In this document: piece after piece, positions 5,863 to 12,783 of the stretch
Position numbering within the stretch: position 1 is the first letter of the stretch
Layout: the number at the start of each line of letters is the position of its first letter
Origin: an uncultured Oscillospiraceae bacterium
GTDB lineage: Bacteria; Bacillota_A; Clostridia; Oscillospirales; Oscillospiraceae
Assembly: GCA_944387745.1 (NCBI GenBank)
Contig: CALXGD010000021.1
Span: 1 to 16,676, forward strand
Length of the DNA: 16,676 nt
Direction of reading: 5' to 3'
Translations under genes and position numbers: made by a program
Notes under the pieces: model-generated
The model's input: only the letters and a program-made list of their open reading frames with translations
What the model was told of the DNA's origin: nothing
Databases searched by the model: none

Positions 5863-6480
5863 CTACAGTACGTCCTCCACCGTCTCTACGCCATCCTCAC
5901 GATAGGTGTACACGGTGAAGCCATCATAGAACAGCTCTCCGTCCTCCCCGGGGCCCAGACAGCTGGGGGCGTAGGAGCTGCTCATGGGCGCGCCCAGGGC
6001 GGCGATAAGGCTGGAGACATTCTGGCCGATGTAGGCCCGGGCGGCATCCGCTGTGGCGGCCACAGGCTCCGACTCAGGTTCTGGCTCGGGCTCCTGGGTC
6101 TGCTCGGGCGCAGTCACTGTGGGCTCCTCGGTCTGCGGTACGTCAGTCTCCGGCGCAGGCGGATATGCGCTGGGCTCATCGGAGCTGCCAGAGGCCGTCC
6201 CCTGTGCAGGCTGGGACACAGGGGCGTCCGGCTCCTCCACCACGGCGGGCTCCTCATCTGGCTCCTCCTGCTCCTCCGACACGGAGGCGTCGGCGCTGGA
6301 GTCTCCGCTCACAGAGGCGTCTCCCACGGAGGCGCCGGTGGAGGTGTCCTCCCCCTCCGCGGAGGTGGAGGTGGAGGCGTCCCCAGCGCTCTGGGAGGCG
6401 GAAGCGCTCTCACCGCCGCAGGCGGTGAGGCCGCCCAGCAGAGTGATGGCCAGCAGCAGGGCAATGGTTCTCTTCTTCAT
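5863..6480 (-). CDS. Small Ser/Glu/Pro-rich lipoprotein with a conserved-looking C-terminal domain
   Basis: The 205-residue protein begins with a clear lipoprotein signal: MKKR, a hydrophobic stretch, then LTAC with Cys21. Residues 22-75 are rich in Ser, Ala, Thr and Asp, and residues 75-140 are rich in Pro and Glu; both look like a disordered spacer across the wall. The last 60 residues are ordered: AYIGQNVSSLIAALGAP (149-165), CLGPGEDGELFYDGFTVY (174-191), and an end in YREDGVETVEDVL. The pattern of an IG-N-LI-LG-P helix followed by a tyrosine-rich hairpin resembles small BLIP/SmpA-like folds, but I cannot name the family. The gene lies between the DHHW and VanX-like genes with gaps of 38 and 53 bases. 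A small hairpin (GGGCG/CGCCC, 5838-5850) is in the downstream gap. Its function is unknown; a surface partner for the neighbouring proteins is possible. Confidence 0.8.
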   Translation of the reverse strand: MKKRTIALLLAITLLGGLTACGGESASASQSAGDASTSTSAEGEDTSTGASVGDASVSGDSSADASVSEEQEEPDEEPAVVEEPDAPVSQPAQGTASGSSDEPSAYPPAPETDVPQTEEPTVTAPEQTQEPEPEPESEPVAATADAARAYIGQNVSSLIAALGAPMSSSYAPSCLGPGEDGELFYDGFTVYTYREDGVETVEDVL

Positions 6481-6518
6481 GTTACATCAGGTTCCTTTCC
6501 GAAATGTGTCGCTTTTGG

Positions 6519-7895
6519 TCACCGGGCCGCTCCAGTGGTCTGGAGCTGTCCGTCAAATTGGTACAGGAGCTCCGGGGTCAGCCGGGCCTCCTCCTGGGGC
6601 ACGTACAGGGTGAAGGGGGTCCCCTCCCCCGCCGCCCCCACAGGGCTGGCCTCGTACAGCCGCTCCCCCAATTTTACATACACGGGGGAATTTTCATCCA
6701 CCGCCCCGGTGACGCGGCCCTCCAGGCGGGTGTACCCGGAGAGCAGGCCGTCCTCCGTGACGGAATACTGGACCTGGGCCTCCCCCACTGGGGGCGTGCC
6801 GGTGAGCACCCGCTCCGGGGCCGGGAAGATGGGGGCCTGGGTGGCCCACCAGTCCAGGTTGCGCTCCACGATCTCGATGAGCACCGTGTCCGCCCTCGTC
6901 TGGTCCAGCAGGGACATGGTGTAGGGCATGGCCCTGGAGAAGGTCGCCTGTCCGTAGGCGTCCGCTAAGAAGGTATGCAACAGGTTGCCGAAGGAGTCCC
7001 GGAACATGAGCAGACTGCCGCTCCGGTCCGGGTTCTCCGTCTGAATGAGCTGGTCCTCGGCGCTGCGGATGGGCCGCACATAGGAGAAGGTGAAGGGTCG
7101 GTCATAGGCCGCGTCCGGTTCCCTCTCCCCGCCGGTGGGATAGAGCATCTCATATAAATCCCCCAGGTGGGGCTCCCCCTGGTGGTATGTCCCGGAGAAG
7201 AAGGGCTCCTGGTCGGTCTTGCCCAGGCTGGCAATCAGTGTGTCGTGGGCCAGGGCCGCCCCCCGCACGTTCCAGTGGGAGTCCGTGCGGTAGTAGAGCA
7301 CCTCCTCCGTCTCCCGGAAGGGGGTAAATAGATCCAGATAGGCCACCTCCTGCTCCTCCAGATAGGGGAGCAGCCGATCCACATCGTCCTTCCCCTCCAA
7401 GGGCTCCCCTAGATAGGGCAGATACTCCGGATAGAGGGAGGCCTTGTTGGGGGCCACGGTCACATACAGCTCCGCCCCCTGTTGGGCGGCATACTCCTGG
7501 AGCAGGGCCAGGGTGCGAGCCGCCCCAAAGAGCTGCTGCTCACTCAGCGGCTGGGCGCGGAGGTAATCGGCCGCCGTCTCCTGGTAGAAGAGCCAGCCCT
7601 CCTTCCCCAGCAGCACGTCGCTCTGGTTGGACACATGGAAGGCCGCCGCATCCAGCCGGGCGGAGGCGGTGATCAGCTCCTGCCGGAAGGCGAAGTGGTC
7701 CGCCACATAGTCGGTCACCTCGTCCAGCACGTCAAAATTGAAGCTGCCGTCCTCCAAAAAGAGCCGGGGGGCCGGGGCAAGGCTCTGATTTGCTGCCGCC
7801 TCCCCCTCCGGGAGCAGAAGCATCCCAGCAAAGGGGAGCAGACAGACCCCAAGGAAGGCAGTCAGGGCGATGCGGGCTTTCGTTTTCTGCTTCAT
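6519..7895 (-). CDS. DHHW/AlgX-like SGNH-type O-acetylation protein
   Basis: The ATG at 7895 is used: AGGAGG (7903-7908) is seven bases upstream, while the in-frame GTG at 7901 would be only one base away. The protein has 458 residues. An N-terminal membrane helix or uncleaved signal (about 8-28) is followed by an extracytoplasmic domain with LLGKEGWLFY (95-104), the Asp-His pair in TDSHWN (204-209) and the nucleophile motif FRDSFGN (298-304, Ser301). These are the AlgX/AlgJ/DHHW landmarks of an SGNH-type acetyl-esterase/transferase. Such proteins pass acetyl groups, delivered across the membrane by an MBOAT partner, to a polysaccharide. The MBOAT gene ends 12 bases upstream and its stop codon touches this gene's ribosome site, so the two are tightly coupled. 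The C-terminal part (about 350-458) looks like a beta-rich carbohydrate-binding module. The acceptor polymer is unknown. Confidence 0.85.
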   Translation of the reverse strand: MKQKTKARIALTAFLGVCLLPFAGMLLLPEGEAAANQSLAPAPRLFLEDGSFNFDVLDEVTDYVADHFAFRQELITASARLDAAAFHVSNQSDVLLGKEGWLFYQETAADYLRAQPLSEQQLFGAARTLALLQEYAAQQGAELYVTVAPNKASLYPEYLPYLGEPLEGKDDVDRLLPYLEEQEVAYLDLFTPFRETEEVLYYRTDSHWNVRGAALAHDTLIASLGKTDQEPFFSGTYHQGEPHLGDLYEMLYPTGGEREPDAAYDRPFTFSYVRPIRSAEDQLIQTENPDRSGSLLMFRDSFGNLLHTFLADAYGQATFSRAMPYTMSLLDQTRADTVLIEIVERNLDWWATQAPIFPAPERVLTGTPPVGEAQVQYSVTEDGLLSGYTRLEGRVTGAVDENSPVYVKLGERLYEASPVGAAGEGTPFTLYVPQEEARLTPELLYQFDGQLQTTGAAR

Positions 7896-7907
7896 CCCCA
7901 CCCCTCC

Positions 7908-9317
7908 TCAGAACTGAAAATAGATAAAGGGGTTGAAGGTAGCCCCCGCTAAGGTCAGCACGCTCACTCCAAAGAGGGCGCTGTATCCCACCGCGCACAT
8001 GGCGCTCTCCGCCTGCTGAGGGATCCCCCGGCTCTCAAGCGCCGCCCACAGCCTCTGGGGCAGGCCAAAGGCAAACAGCACAGCCGCGGCCAGCAGGAAC
8101 ACCGTCTTGGCGTCCAGCAGGGCGATGAGTCGCAGGGTGTTGGCAGGCGCAAGGTGAAAGCCGGTGAACATGGCGGCAAACATTCCGACGGCCTGGGTCA
8201 GGTTGTCCGCCCGGAAGAGGGTGAAGCCCAAAATCACCACCAGCATGGTATACACATGTCCCAGCCAGGACCGGGTCAGCCGTCTGGGGATGACGCCGGC
8301 CCCCTCCAGGGTGGAGAACAGGCCGTGCCACAGCCCCCACAGCACGAAGGTCCAGTTGGCCCCGTGCCAGAGTCCGGTGGCAAAAAAGACGATCAGCTTG
8401 TTTAAGCCGGTGCGCCCCCTACCCTTTCGGCTGCCTCCCAGAGGGATGTACAGATAGTCCCGGAACCAGGAGCTCAGGGAGATGTGCCACCGCCGCCAGA
8501 ATTCCTTGATCGAGCCGGCGGTATAGGGGAGATTGAAGTTTTCAAAGAAATGGAAGCCGAACAGGCGCCCCAGGCCAATGGCCATATCGCTGTAGCCGCT
8601 GAAATCAAAATAGATCTGTAGCGTGTAGCACACAGCCCCCAGCCAGGCCAGACGGACGTCCAGCTCCCCGCCGGAGAGGGCGAACACCTCGTCGGCCACC
8701 TCTCCCACCGAGTTGGCCAGCAGCATCTTCTTCCCCAGGCCCAGGATAAACCGGCGCAGCCCGCAGAGGGTGTCCTCCGGCTGGATGGTCCGGGCGTCAA
8801 TCTGGGCCGCCACATCGTGATAGATCACAATGGGGCCGGCGATAAGCTGGGGAAAAAAGGAGATGTACAGCAGCAGCTTTCCAAAATCCCGGGTGCCCCA
8901 CTCCGGGTGGCGGTACACGTCGATGACGTAGCTCATTCCCTGAAAGGTGTAGAAGGAGATCCCGATGGGCAGCACAATGCCCGTCAGCTCCAGTCCGGCC
9001 CCTGTGAGGCCGTTCACGGTGGAAATCACAAAGTCCACATATTTGAAGGTGCCCAGCAGCAGCAGATTGGCCGCCGCCGCCATTCCCGCCGCCAGACGGC
9101 GGTGATGAGAGTCGGACTGGAGCCACAGCCCGAAGCCGTAATTGATGGACACACTGATAAGCAGCAGCACCAGATAGGGCAGCTGCCCAAAGGAAAAGAA
9201 CACCAAGCTGGCCAGAGTGAGCCAGGCGTTGCCCAGCTTCAGATTGGGCAGAAGGCGGTAGCCCAGATAGGTCACCGGCAGAAAGGCGAACAGAAAAATA
9301 GGCGAACTAAATACCAT
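7908..9317 (-). CDS. MBOAT-family membrane O-acyltransferase (AlgI/DltB/PatA-like)
   Basis: The 469-residue polytopic protein begins [14 protein letters not shown], typical of AlgI-like MBOATs. It contains [18 protein letters not shown] (116-133), [15 protein letters not shown] (236-250), [18 protein letters not shown] (272-289) and [10 protein letters not shown] (315-324), where His318 is the invariant MBOAT catalytic residue. Length and motif order are those of a complete enzyme. Relatives move acetyl (AlgI, PatA) or D-alanyl (DltB) groups across the membrane. The adjacent DHHW partner, and the lack of dltA or dltC here, favour acetyl. A GAGGA ribosome site lies six bases before the ATG. 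The gene starts 21 bases after the SLH/transglutaminase gene and is followed after 12 bases by its DHHW partner. Confidence 0.93.
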   Translation of the reverse strand: MVFSSPIFLFAFLPVTYLGYRLLPNLKLGNAWLTLASLVFFSFGQLPYLVLLLISVSINYGFGLWLQSDSHHRRLAAGMAAAANLLLLGTFKYVDFVISTVNGLTGAGLELTGIVLPIGISFYTFQGMSYVIDVYRHPEWGTRDFGKLLLYISFFPQLIAGPIVIYHDVAAQIDARTIQPEDTLCGLRRFILGLGKKMLLANSVGEVADEVFALSGGELDVRLAWLGAVCYTLQIYFDFSGYSDMAIGLGRLFGFHFFENFNLPYTAGSIKEFWRRWHISLSSWFRDYLYIPLGGSRKGRGRTGLNKLIVFFATGLWHGANWTFVLWGLWHGLFSTLEGAGVIPRRLTRSWLGHVYTMLVVILGFTLFRADNLTQAVGMFAAMFTGFHLAPANTLRLIALLDAKTVFLLAAAVLFAFGLPQRLWAALESRGIPQQAESAMCAVGYSALFGVSVLTLAGATFNPFIYFQF

Positions 9318-9338
9318 ACCGCATCCTCACCCGGCGGC

Positions 9339-11096
9339 CTACCGCACATAGATAAAGCGGGCCTGACTGGGGAGCATTTTAAAGAGGTTATACCCCGTGC
9401 GCCCATAGTCGTGGAGATAGCGCCACTCCAGCTGGGGATCAAACATGTACACCGTGCCGTCCAGCTCTATCTCCACCCAGCCATGGGGACTGGCGCTGGC
9501 CCCCAGGCCGCCCACCACTGTATAGGCGGGCAGACCCAGCTGCCTGGCCAGCAGACAGAAGGTGGCAGAAAAGCTATAGCAGTTGCCCCGGCCCAGGCGC
9601 AGAAACTCCTCAGCGTAGGCCGGCTCCCAGCCGGTCTGCCCCTTGGACACTAGGGGACGCTTCAAATAAGTAAACTCGTCCCGCACATAGTTATAGAGGG
9701 CCCGCAGCTTTTGGTCCCGGGTCATGGAGTCGTTTGTATAGGTGCTGATGATGCGGTGGAGCTTCTCGTCCAGCTCGGCGGATCCGGTGGTATACCGGCC
9801 CTGGGCGTCATAGGTAAAATTGTCTGCCGTGACAGAGCGGAGAAAGACCCCGTTCCGCACCCGATAGAGCCAGTCGCCAAAGTGGTAGTACCCGTCCGGG
9901 AGGACGGTGGTCTCTGTGGTCACCTGGTCCCACATCTCATGGCCCAGAGCGGTGGTATAGGTGTGGGAGACGGTGGCCTCCATAATAGGCTGATAGGCCC
10001 AGTGGCTGGGAGACACGTCCGGGAAGATCCGCAGGTTTGGGGCGCTTCCGATGGCGCCGGAATCCGGCTCCCGCTCCAGGAGATTGTTGAACACCACTGT
10101 GGCCTCCGCCCGGGACAAGGGGGCATCTGGGTGGAAGGAGCCGTCGGGATAGCCGCTGAACAGCCCCGCCGCCGCCGCGGTGCCCACGGCCGTATAGTAG
10201 CGGCTGCCAGCAGGTACGTCGGAGAAGGTCATGGGCTCCTCCGGCTGGGGGAGGAAGTCCTCTAGGAACAGGGCCAGCTCTCCCCGGGTGATGGCGTCAT
10301 TGGGCCGGAACAGGCCGCCGGCCGGCTGGTCCAGCACTCCCATGGCGCCCAGGACACCCACCGCCGGGGCATACCACGCATCTGCCGGCACGTCTGCGTA
10401 GGAGACCCGCTCCGGCGGAATCTCCGCCAGCCGGCCGTAGAGGACCTGGGCGGCCTCCGCCCGGGTCATGGACTGCTCCGGATGGAACAGGCCGTCCGCC
10501 GCCCCGTCCATGTACTTGCTGTGGTCCTGCTTATTCAGCTGGACAGTCTGATAGGCGGTGAACACCTGATCGCCCCAGATGGCCGTGGAAGCAGGGTCCA
10601 CCGCCTGGCCTCTCTCGTTCCGCCACCCCAGGTATCCCTCTGGAAGGGGGGGCACCTGGCTGGGGATCTCCCCCACCTTCACCATCTCGGTAGTGGTCGT
10701 TCCCTCCGTGCGGTAGGTGACTCGGCAGTCCTCCAGGGAGTAGATGGCGTGCAGAGTCAGATTTCCCTCCGCTGTAAAGCTCTCACCTGGCAGGTAGTCC
10801 GGCAGGGCGGCGTTGATCGCCTCTGCCCAGCCCACAAACCGCCACTCCTCCTGACCCAGAGGGACGGTCAGCTCCGCCGCAGGCAGTACCACCAGCTCCC
10901 CCAGCTGGACGGAGACCGGTTCCGGAACCTCTCCCTGGCCGCCGTTGGAAGAAAACTGGATCACCACCTGGCCGTCCTCCCGGAGGAAGGCCAGGTTTTC
11001 GGACATCTGCCTCCCCGTGGCCTGGACCGGCAGGGTGCCGCACCCACACAGGGACGCAGATAGAGCCAGAGCAATCCACATCCGCACGTATTTCAT
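9339..11096 (-). CDS. SLH-domain lipoprotein with InlB-like repeats and a C-terminal transglutaminase-like domain
   Basis: The ATG at 11096 follows AAGGAG. The 585-residue protein starts with a signal sequence and a probable lipobox (LCGC, Cys19). Residues 43-182 look like InlB/Flg_new beta-grasp repeats (VVIQFSSNGGQGEVPEPV, then RFVGWAEA and LTLHAIY). SLH-type units follow: a half unit at 195-223 (DGLFHPEQSMTRAEAAQVL), full units at about 233-281 and 291-340 (GYPDGSFHPDAPLSRAEA), and an opening half at 358-376 (FPDVSPSHWAYQPIMEATV). Residues about 440-560 are a transglutaminase-like cysteine-protease fold with the triad Cys506 (RGNCYSFS), His538 (SPHGWVEI) and Asp553 (MFDPQLEW). SLH units usually bind pyruvylated secondary wall polymers. 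It is the first gene of the operon, directly behind the promoter at 11220-11247. The enzyme could be a peptidase or a cross-linker; the triad does not decide which. Confidence 0.9.
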   Translation of the reverse strand: MKYVRMWIALALSASLCGCGTLPVQATGRQMSENLAFLREDGQVVIQFSSNGGQGEVPEPVSVQLGELVVLPAAELTVPLGQEEWRFVGWAEAINAALPDYLPGESFTAEGNLTLHAIYSLEDCRVTYRTEGTTTTEMVKVGEIPSQVPPLPEGYLGWRNERGQAVDPASTAIWGDQVFTAYQTVQLNKQDHSKYMDGAADGLFHPEQSMTRAEAAQVLYGRLAEIPPERVSYADVPADAWYAPAVGVLGAMGVLDQPAGGLFRPNDAITRGELALFLEDFLPQPEEPMTFSDVPAGSRYYTAVGTAAAAGLFSGYPDGSFHPDAPLSRAEATVVFNNLLEREPDSGAIGSAPNLRIFPDVSPSHWAYQPIMEATVSHTYTTALGHEMWDQVTTETTVLPDGYYHFGDWLYRVRNGVFLRSVTADNFTYDAQGRYTTGSAELDEKLHRIISTYTNDSMTRDQKLRALYNYVRDEFTYLKRPLVSKGQTGWEPAYAEEFLRLGRGNCYSFSATFCLLARQLGLPAYTVVGGLGASASPHGWVEIELDGTVYMFDPQLEWRYLHDYGRTGYNLFKMLPSQARFIYVR

Positions 11097-11219
11097 GGTA
11101 CATTCTCCTTGCTTTTCCTATCTATGGAAAATCTCTCCACACACAACACAGGCCGCCAGCCCTCTGTCTGTCCACACAGCCCATCCACAGAAATCCGGCG
11201 GTCAGCAAAAGTCTCTTAA

Positions 11220-11247
11220 ATTATACTCGCTTTTCAAAAAATGTCAA
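11220..11247 (-). promoter_or_regulatory. Consensus sigma-A promoter of the five-gene envelope operon
   Basis: Read on the minus strand, a perfect TTGACA (-35, 11242-11247) and a perfect TATAAT (-10, 11220-11225) are separated by 16 bases. Transcription would begin near 11213, leaving a leader of about 117 bases before the ATG at 11096. I see no clear known riboswitch in that leader. No other comparably good promoter was noticed in the short gaps of the operon. Confidence 0.88.
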
Positions 11248-11329
11248 TTTTTATCATCCTCATTCCTCCTTTAAGATGCATAGTAACGGCCAAAATTCCG
11301 TCAGTTTCACCAAATAGCAATCCCTAACT

Positions 11330-11376
11330 TAAAAACAGCCACAAGCAAAGGCGACTTACCTTGTGCTTGTGGCTGT
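11330..11376 (-). terminator. Probable Rho-independent terminator downstream of tgt
   Basis: A 13-bp perfect stem (11335-11347 with 11364-11376) continues, after one bulged base, into a 4-bp stem with a 7-base loop. On the minus strand the stem runs into TTTTTAAGTT, as expected for an intrinsic terminator. It lies about 155 bases after the tgt stop codon, so the tgt transcript would carry a long AT-rich 3' end. Confidence 0.75.
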
Positions 11377-11531
11377 CTTGCATAGTTAGTCGATTTACAT
11401 ACAACATACATGATTACATGCGTTCTTGTAACATCAAATAAATTTGAAATCCCTTTAAATTGACCTGACAGAAATTTTCTTTCCGCAAAATCACCATTTA
11501 TCTTGAAAAGGGAGCCCCTCATTCCCAAATT

Positions 11532-12674
11532 TTATTCCCGTTCCTCCGCCTTCCGGTCCAGAAGGCTGGAATATTGGGTGCGGAAGGTCGCAAAGGTCCC
11601 GCTGTCCAGGGCGTCCCGGATGCGGGCCATGAGGGAGTTGTAGAAGTACAGGTTGTGGAGGACCGCCAGGCGCATGGCCAGCATCTCCCCCGCCGTCATC
11701 AGGTGCCGCAGGTAGGCCCGGGAGAAGTTCCGGCACACGGGGCAGGAACACTCCGGGTCGATGGGTAGAGGGTCCAGCTTATACTTCTCATTTTTGATGT
11801 TGATGGTCCCCCGCCAGGTATACAGCTTTCCGTGTCGGGCGTTCCGGGCGGGCATGACGCAGTCGAAGAAGTCCACGCCGCGCGCCCCTCCCTCAATGAT
11901 ATTAGAGGGGGTTCCCACCCCCATGAGATACCGGGGCTTGTCCGCCGGCATGTGGGGCTCCACCGCGTCAATGATGTCATACATGGTCTGGGTTGGCTCC
12001 CCCACCGCCAGGCCGCCGATGGCGTAGCCGTCACAGGGCAGCTGGGCGATCTGGTCCATGTGCCATTGCCGGATATCCGGGTACGTCCCCCCCTGGTTGA
12101 TGCCAAAGAGCAGCTGCCCCGGGTTCACGCAGTCCGGCTGTTCGTTCAGCCGCCGGTGCTCCGCCACACACCGCTCCAGCCAGCGGTAGGTGCGCTCCGC
12201 CGATTTCTGCACATACTCCCGGGGGGCGGGGTTTTCCACGCACTCGTCAAAGGCCATGGCGATGTCGCTGCCCAGGTTGGACTGGATCTGCATGGACTCC
12301 TCCGGCCCCATGAAAATGCGCTGGCCGTCGATGTGGGAGGCAAAGGTGACGCCCTCCTCGGTGATTTTCCGCAGGCCGGAGAGGGAGAACACCTGAAACC
12401 CGCCGCTGTCGGTGAGCATAGGGCCGTCCCAGCCCATAAACCTGTGCAGCCCCCCCAGCTCCTTCACCACTCCATCCCCAGGGCGCAGGTGCAGATGGTA
12501 GGTGTTGGACAGCTCCACCTGGCAGCCGATCTCCTTGAGATCAAAGGCGGACACCGCCCCCTTGATGGCCCCCTGGGTGCCCACGTTCATAAAGACCGGG
12601 GTCCGCACCGTCCCGTGGGGACAGGTGAACACCCCCCGGCGCGCCCTCCCCTCTGTCCGAATCACTTGAAACAT
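11532..12674 (-). CDS. tgt: tRNA-guanine transglycosylase (queuosine pathway)
   Basis: The 380-residue protein has the full length and motifs of bacterial Tgt, which swaps guanine-34 of tRNAs with GUN anticodons for preQ1 in the cytoplasm. Seen are the substrate-pocket motif LTDSGGFQVFSL (87-98), the catalytic segment GVDFFDCVMPARNARHG (266-282) with Asp268 and Asp271, and the zinc site Cys309, Cys311, Cys314 and His340 (CSCPVC...VLHNLYFY), with the spacing of the E. coli enzyme. The ATG at 12674 has GAGGAG six bases upstream. A consensus promoter lies directly upstream and a hairpin terminator downstream, so the gene is probably transcribed alone. It lacks the usual queA, yajC and secDF neighbours within this window. 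Confidence 0.97.
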   Translation of the reverse strand: MFQVIRTEGRARRGVFTCPHGTVRTPVFMNVGTQGAIKGAVSAFDLKEIGCQVELSNTYHLHLRPGDGVVKELGGLHRFMGWDGPMLTDSGGFQVFSLSGLRKITEEGVTFASHIDGQRIFMGPEESMQIQSNLGSDIAMAFDECVENPAPREYVQKSAERTYRWLERCVAEHRRLNEQPDCVNPGQLLFGINQGGTYPDIRQWHMDQIAQLPCDGYAIGGLAVGEPTQTMYDIIDAVEPHMPADKPRYLMGVGTPSNIIEGGARGVDFFDCVMPARNARHGKLYTWRGTINIKNEKYKLDPLPIDPECSCPVCRNFSRAYLRHLMTAGEMLAMRLAVLHNLYFYNSLMARIRDALDSGTFATFRTQYSSLLDRKAEERE

Positions 12675-12714
12675 ATCATTCTCCTCTTGTCCTTGGCCAC
12701 TGTGTCAATGGGGT

Positions 12715-12743
12715 ATTGTACCGGAAGCTGTCCCCTCTGTCAA
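12715..12743 (-). promoter_or_regulatory. Consensus sigma-A promoter of tgt
   Basis: On the minus strand, TTGACA (12738-12743) and TACAAT (12715-12720) are separated by the optimal 17 bases, giving a leader of roughly 35 bases before the ATG at 12674. It sits in the 109-base gap after the Sel1-repeat gene, so tgt need not depend on read-through from cobQ and the Sel1 gene. A second TTGACA at 12703-12708 has no -10 partner. Confidence 0.85.
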
Positions 12744-12783
12744 TCCCCGGAAATTTAGGGGCTGACGGCAGACCGTCTCCTGG

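Larger units (their letters stand above)
11097..11531. other. AT-rich intergenic region between tgt and the envelope operon
   Basis: This 435-base gap is much richer in A+T than the genes around it. It holds the operon promoter and leader (up to 11247), a well-formed ribosome site (AGGAGG, 11265-11270) leading only to a 7-codon frame (11257-11234, minus) that overlaps the -35 box, and the terminator-like hairpin at 11330-11376. From 11377 to 11531 I see nothing convincing: the minus-strand frame at 11307-11528 has no ribosome site and no recognisable protein content. Confidence 0.7.

Noticed and set aside
7908..9317. DltB of a D-alanylation (dlt) operon
   Set aside because: No dltA, dltC or dltD is adjacent. 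The neighbour is a DHHW/AlgX-like protein, which favours O-acetylation.
11307..11528. A 73-codon minus-strand frame downstream of tgt
   Set aside because: It has no ribosome site, no recognisable motif and AT-rich noncoding-like composition, and it runs through the terminator-like hairpin.
12764..12777. Small hairpin GACGG/CCGTC after the Sel1-repeat gene as a terminator
   Set aside because: The stem has only five pairs and no T run follows, so an intrinsic terminator cannot be supported.
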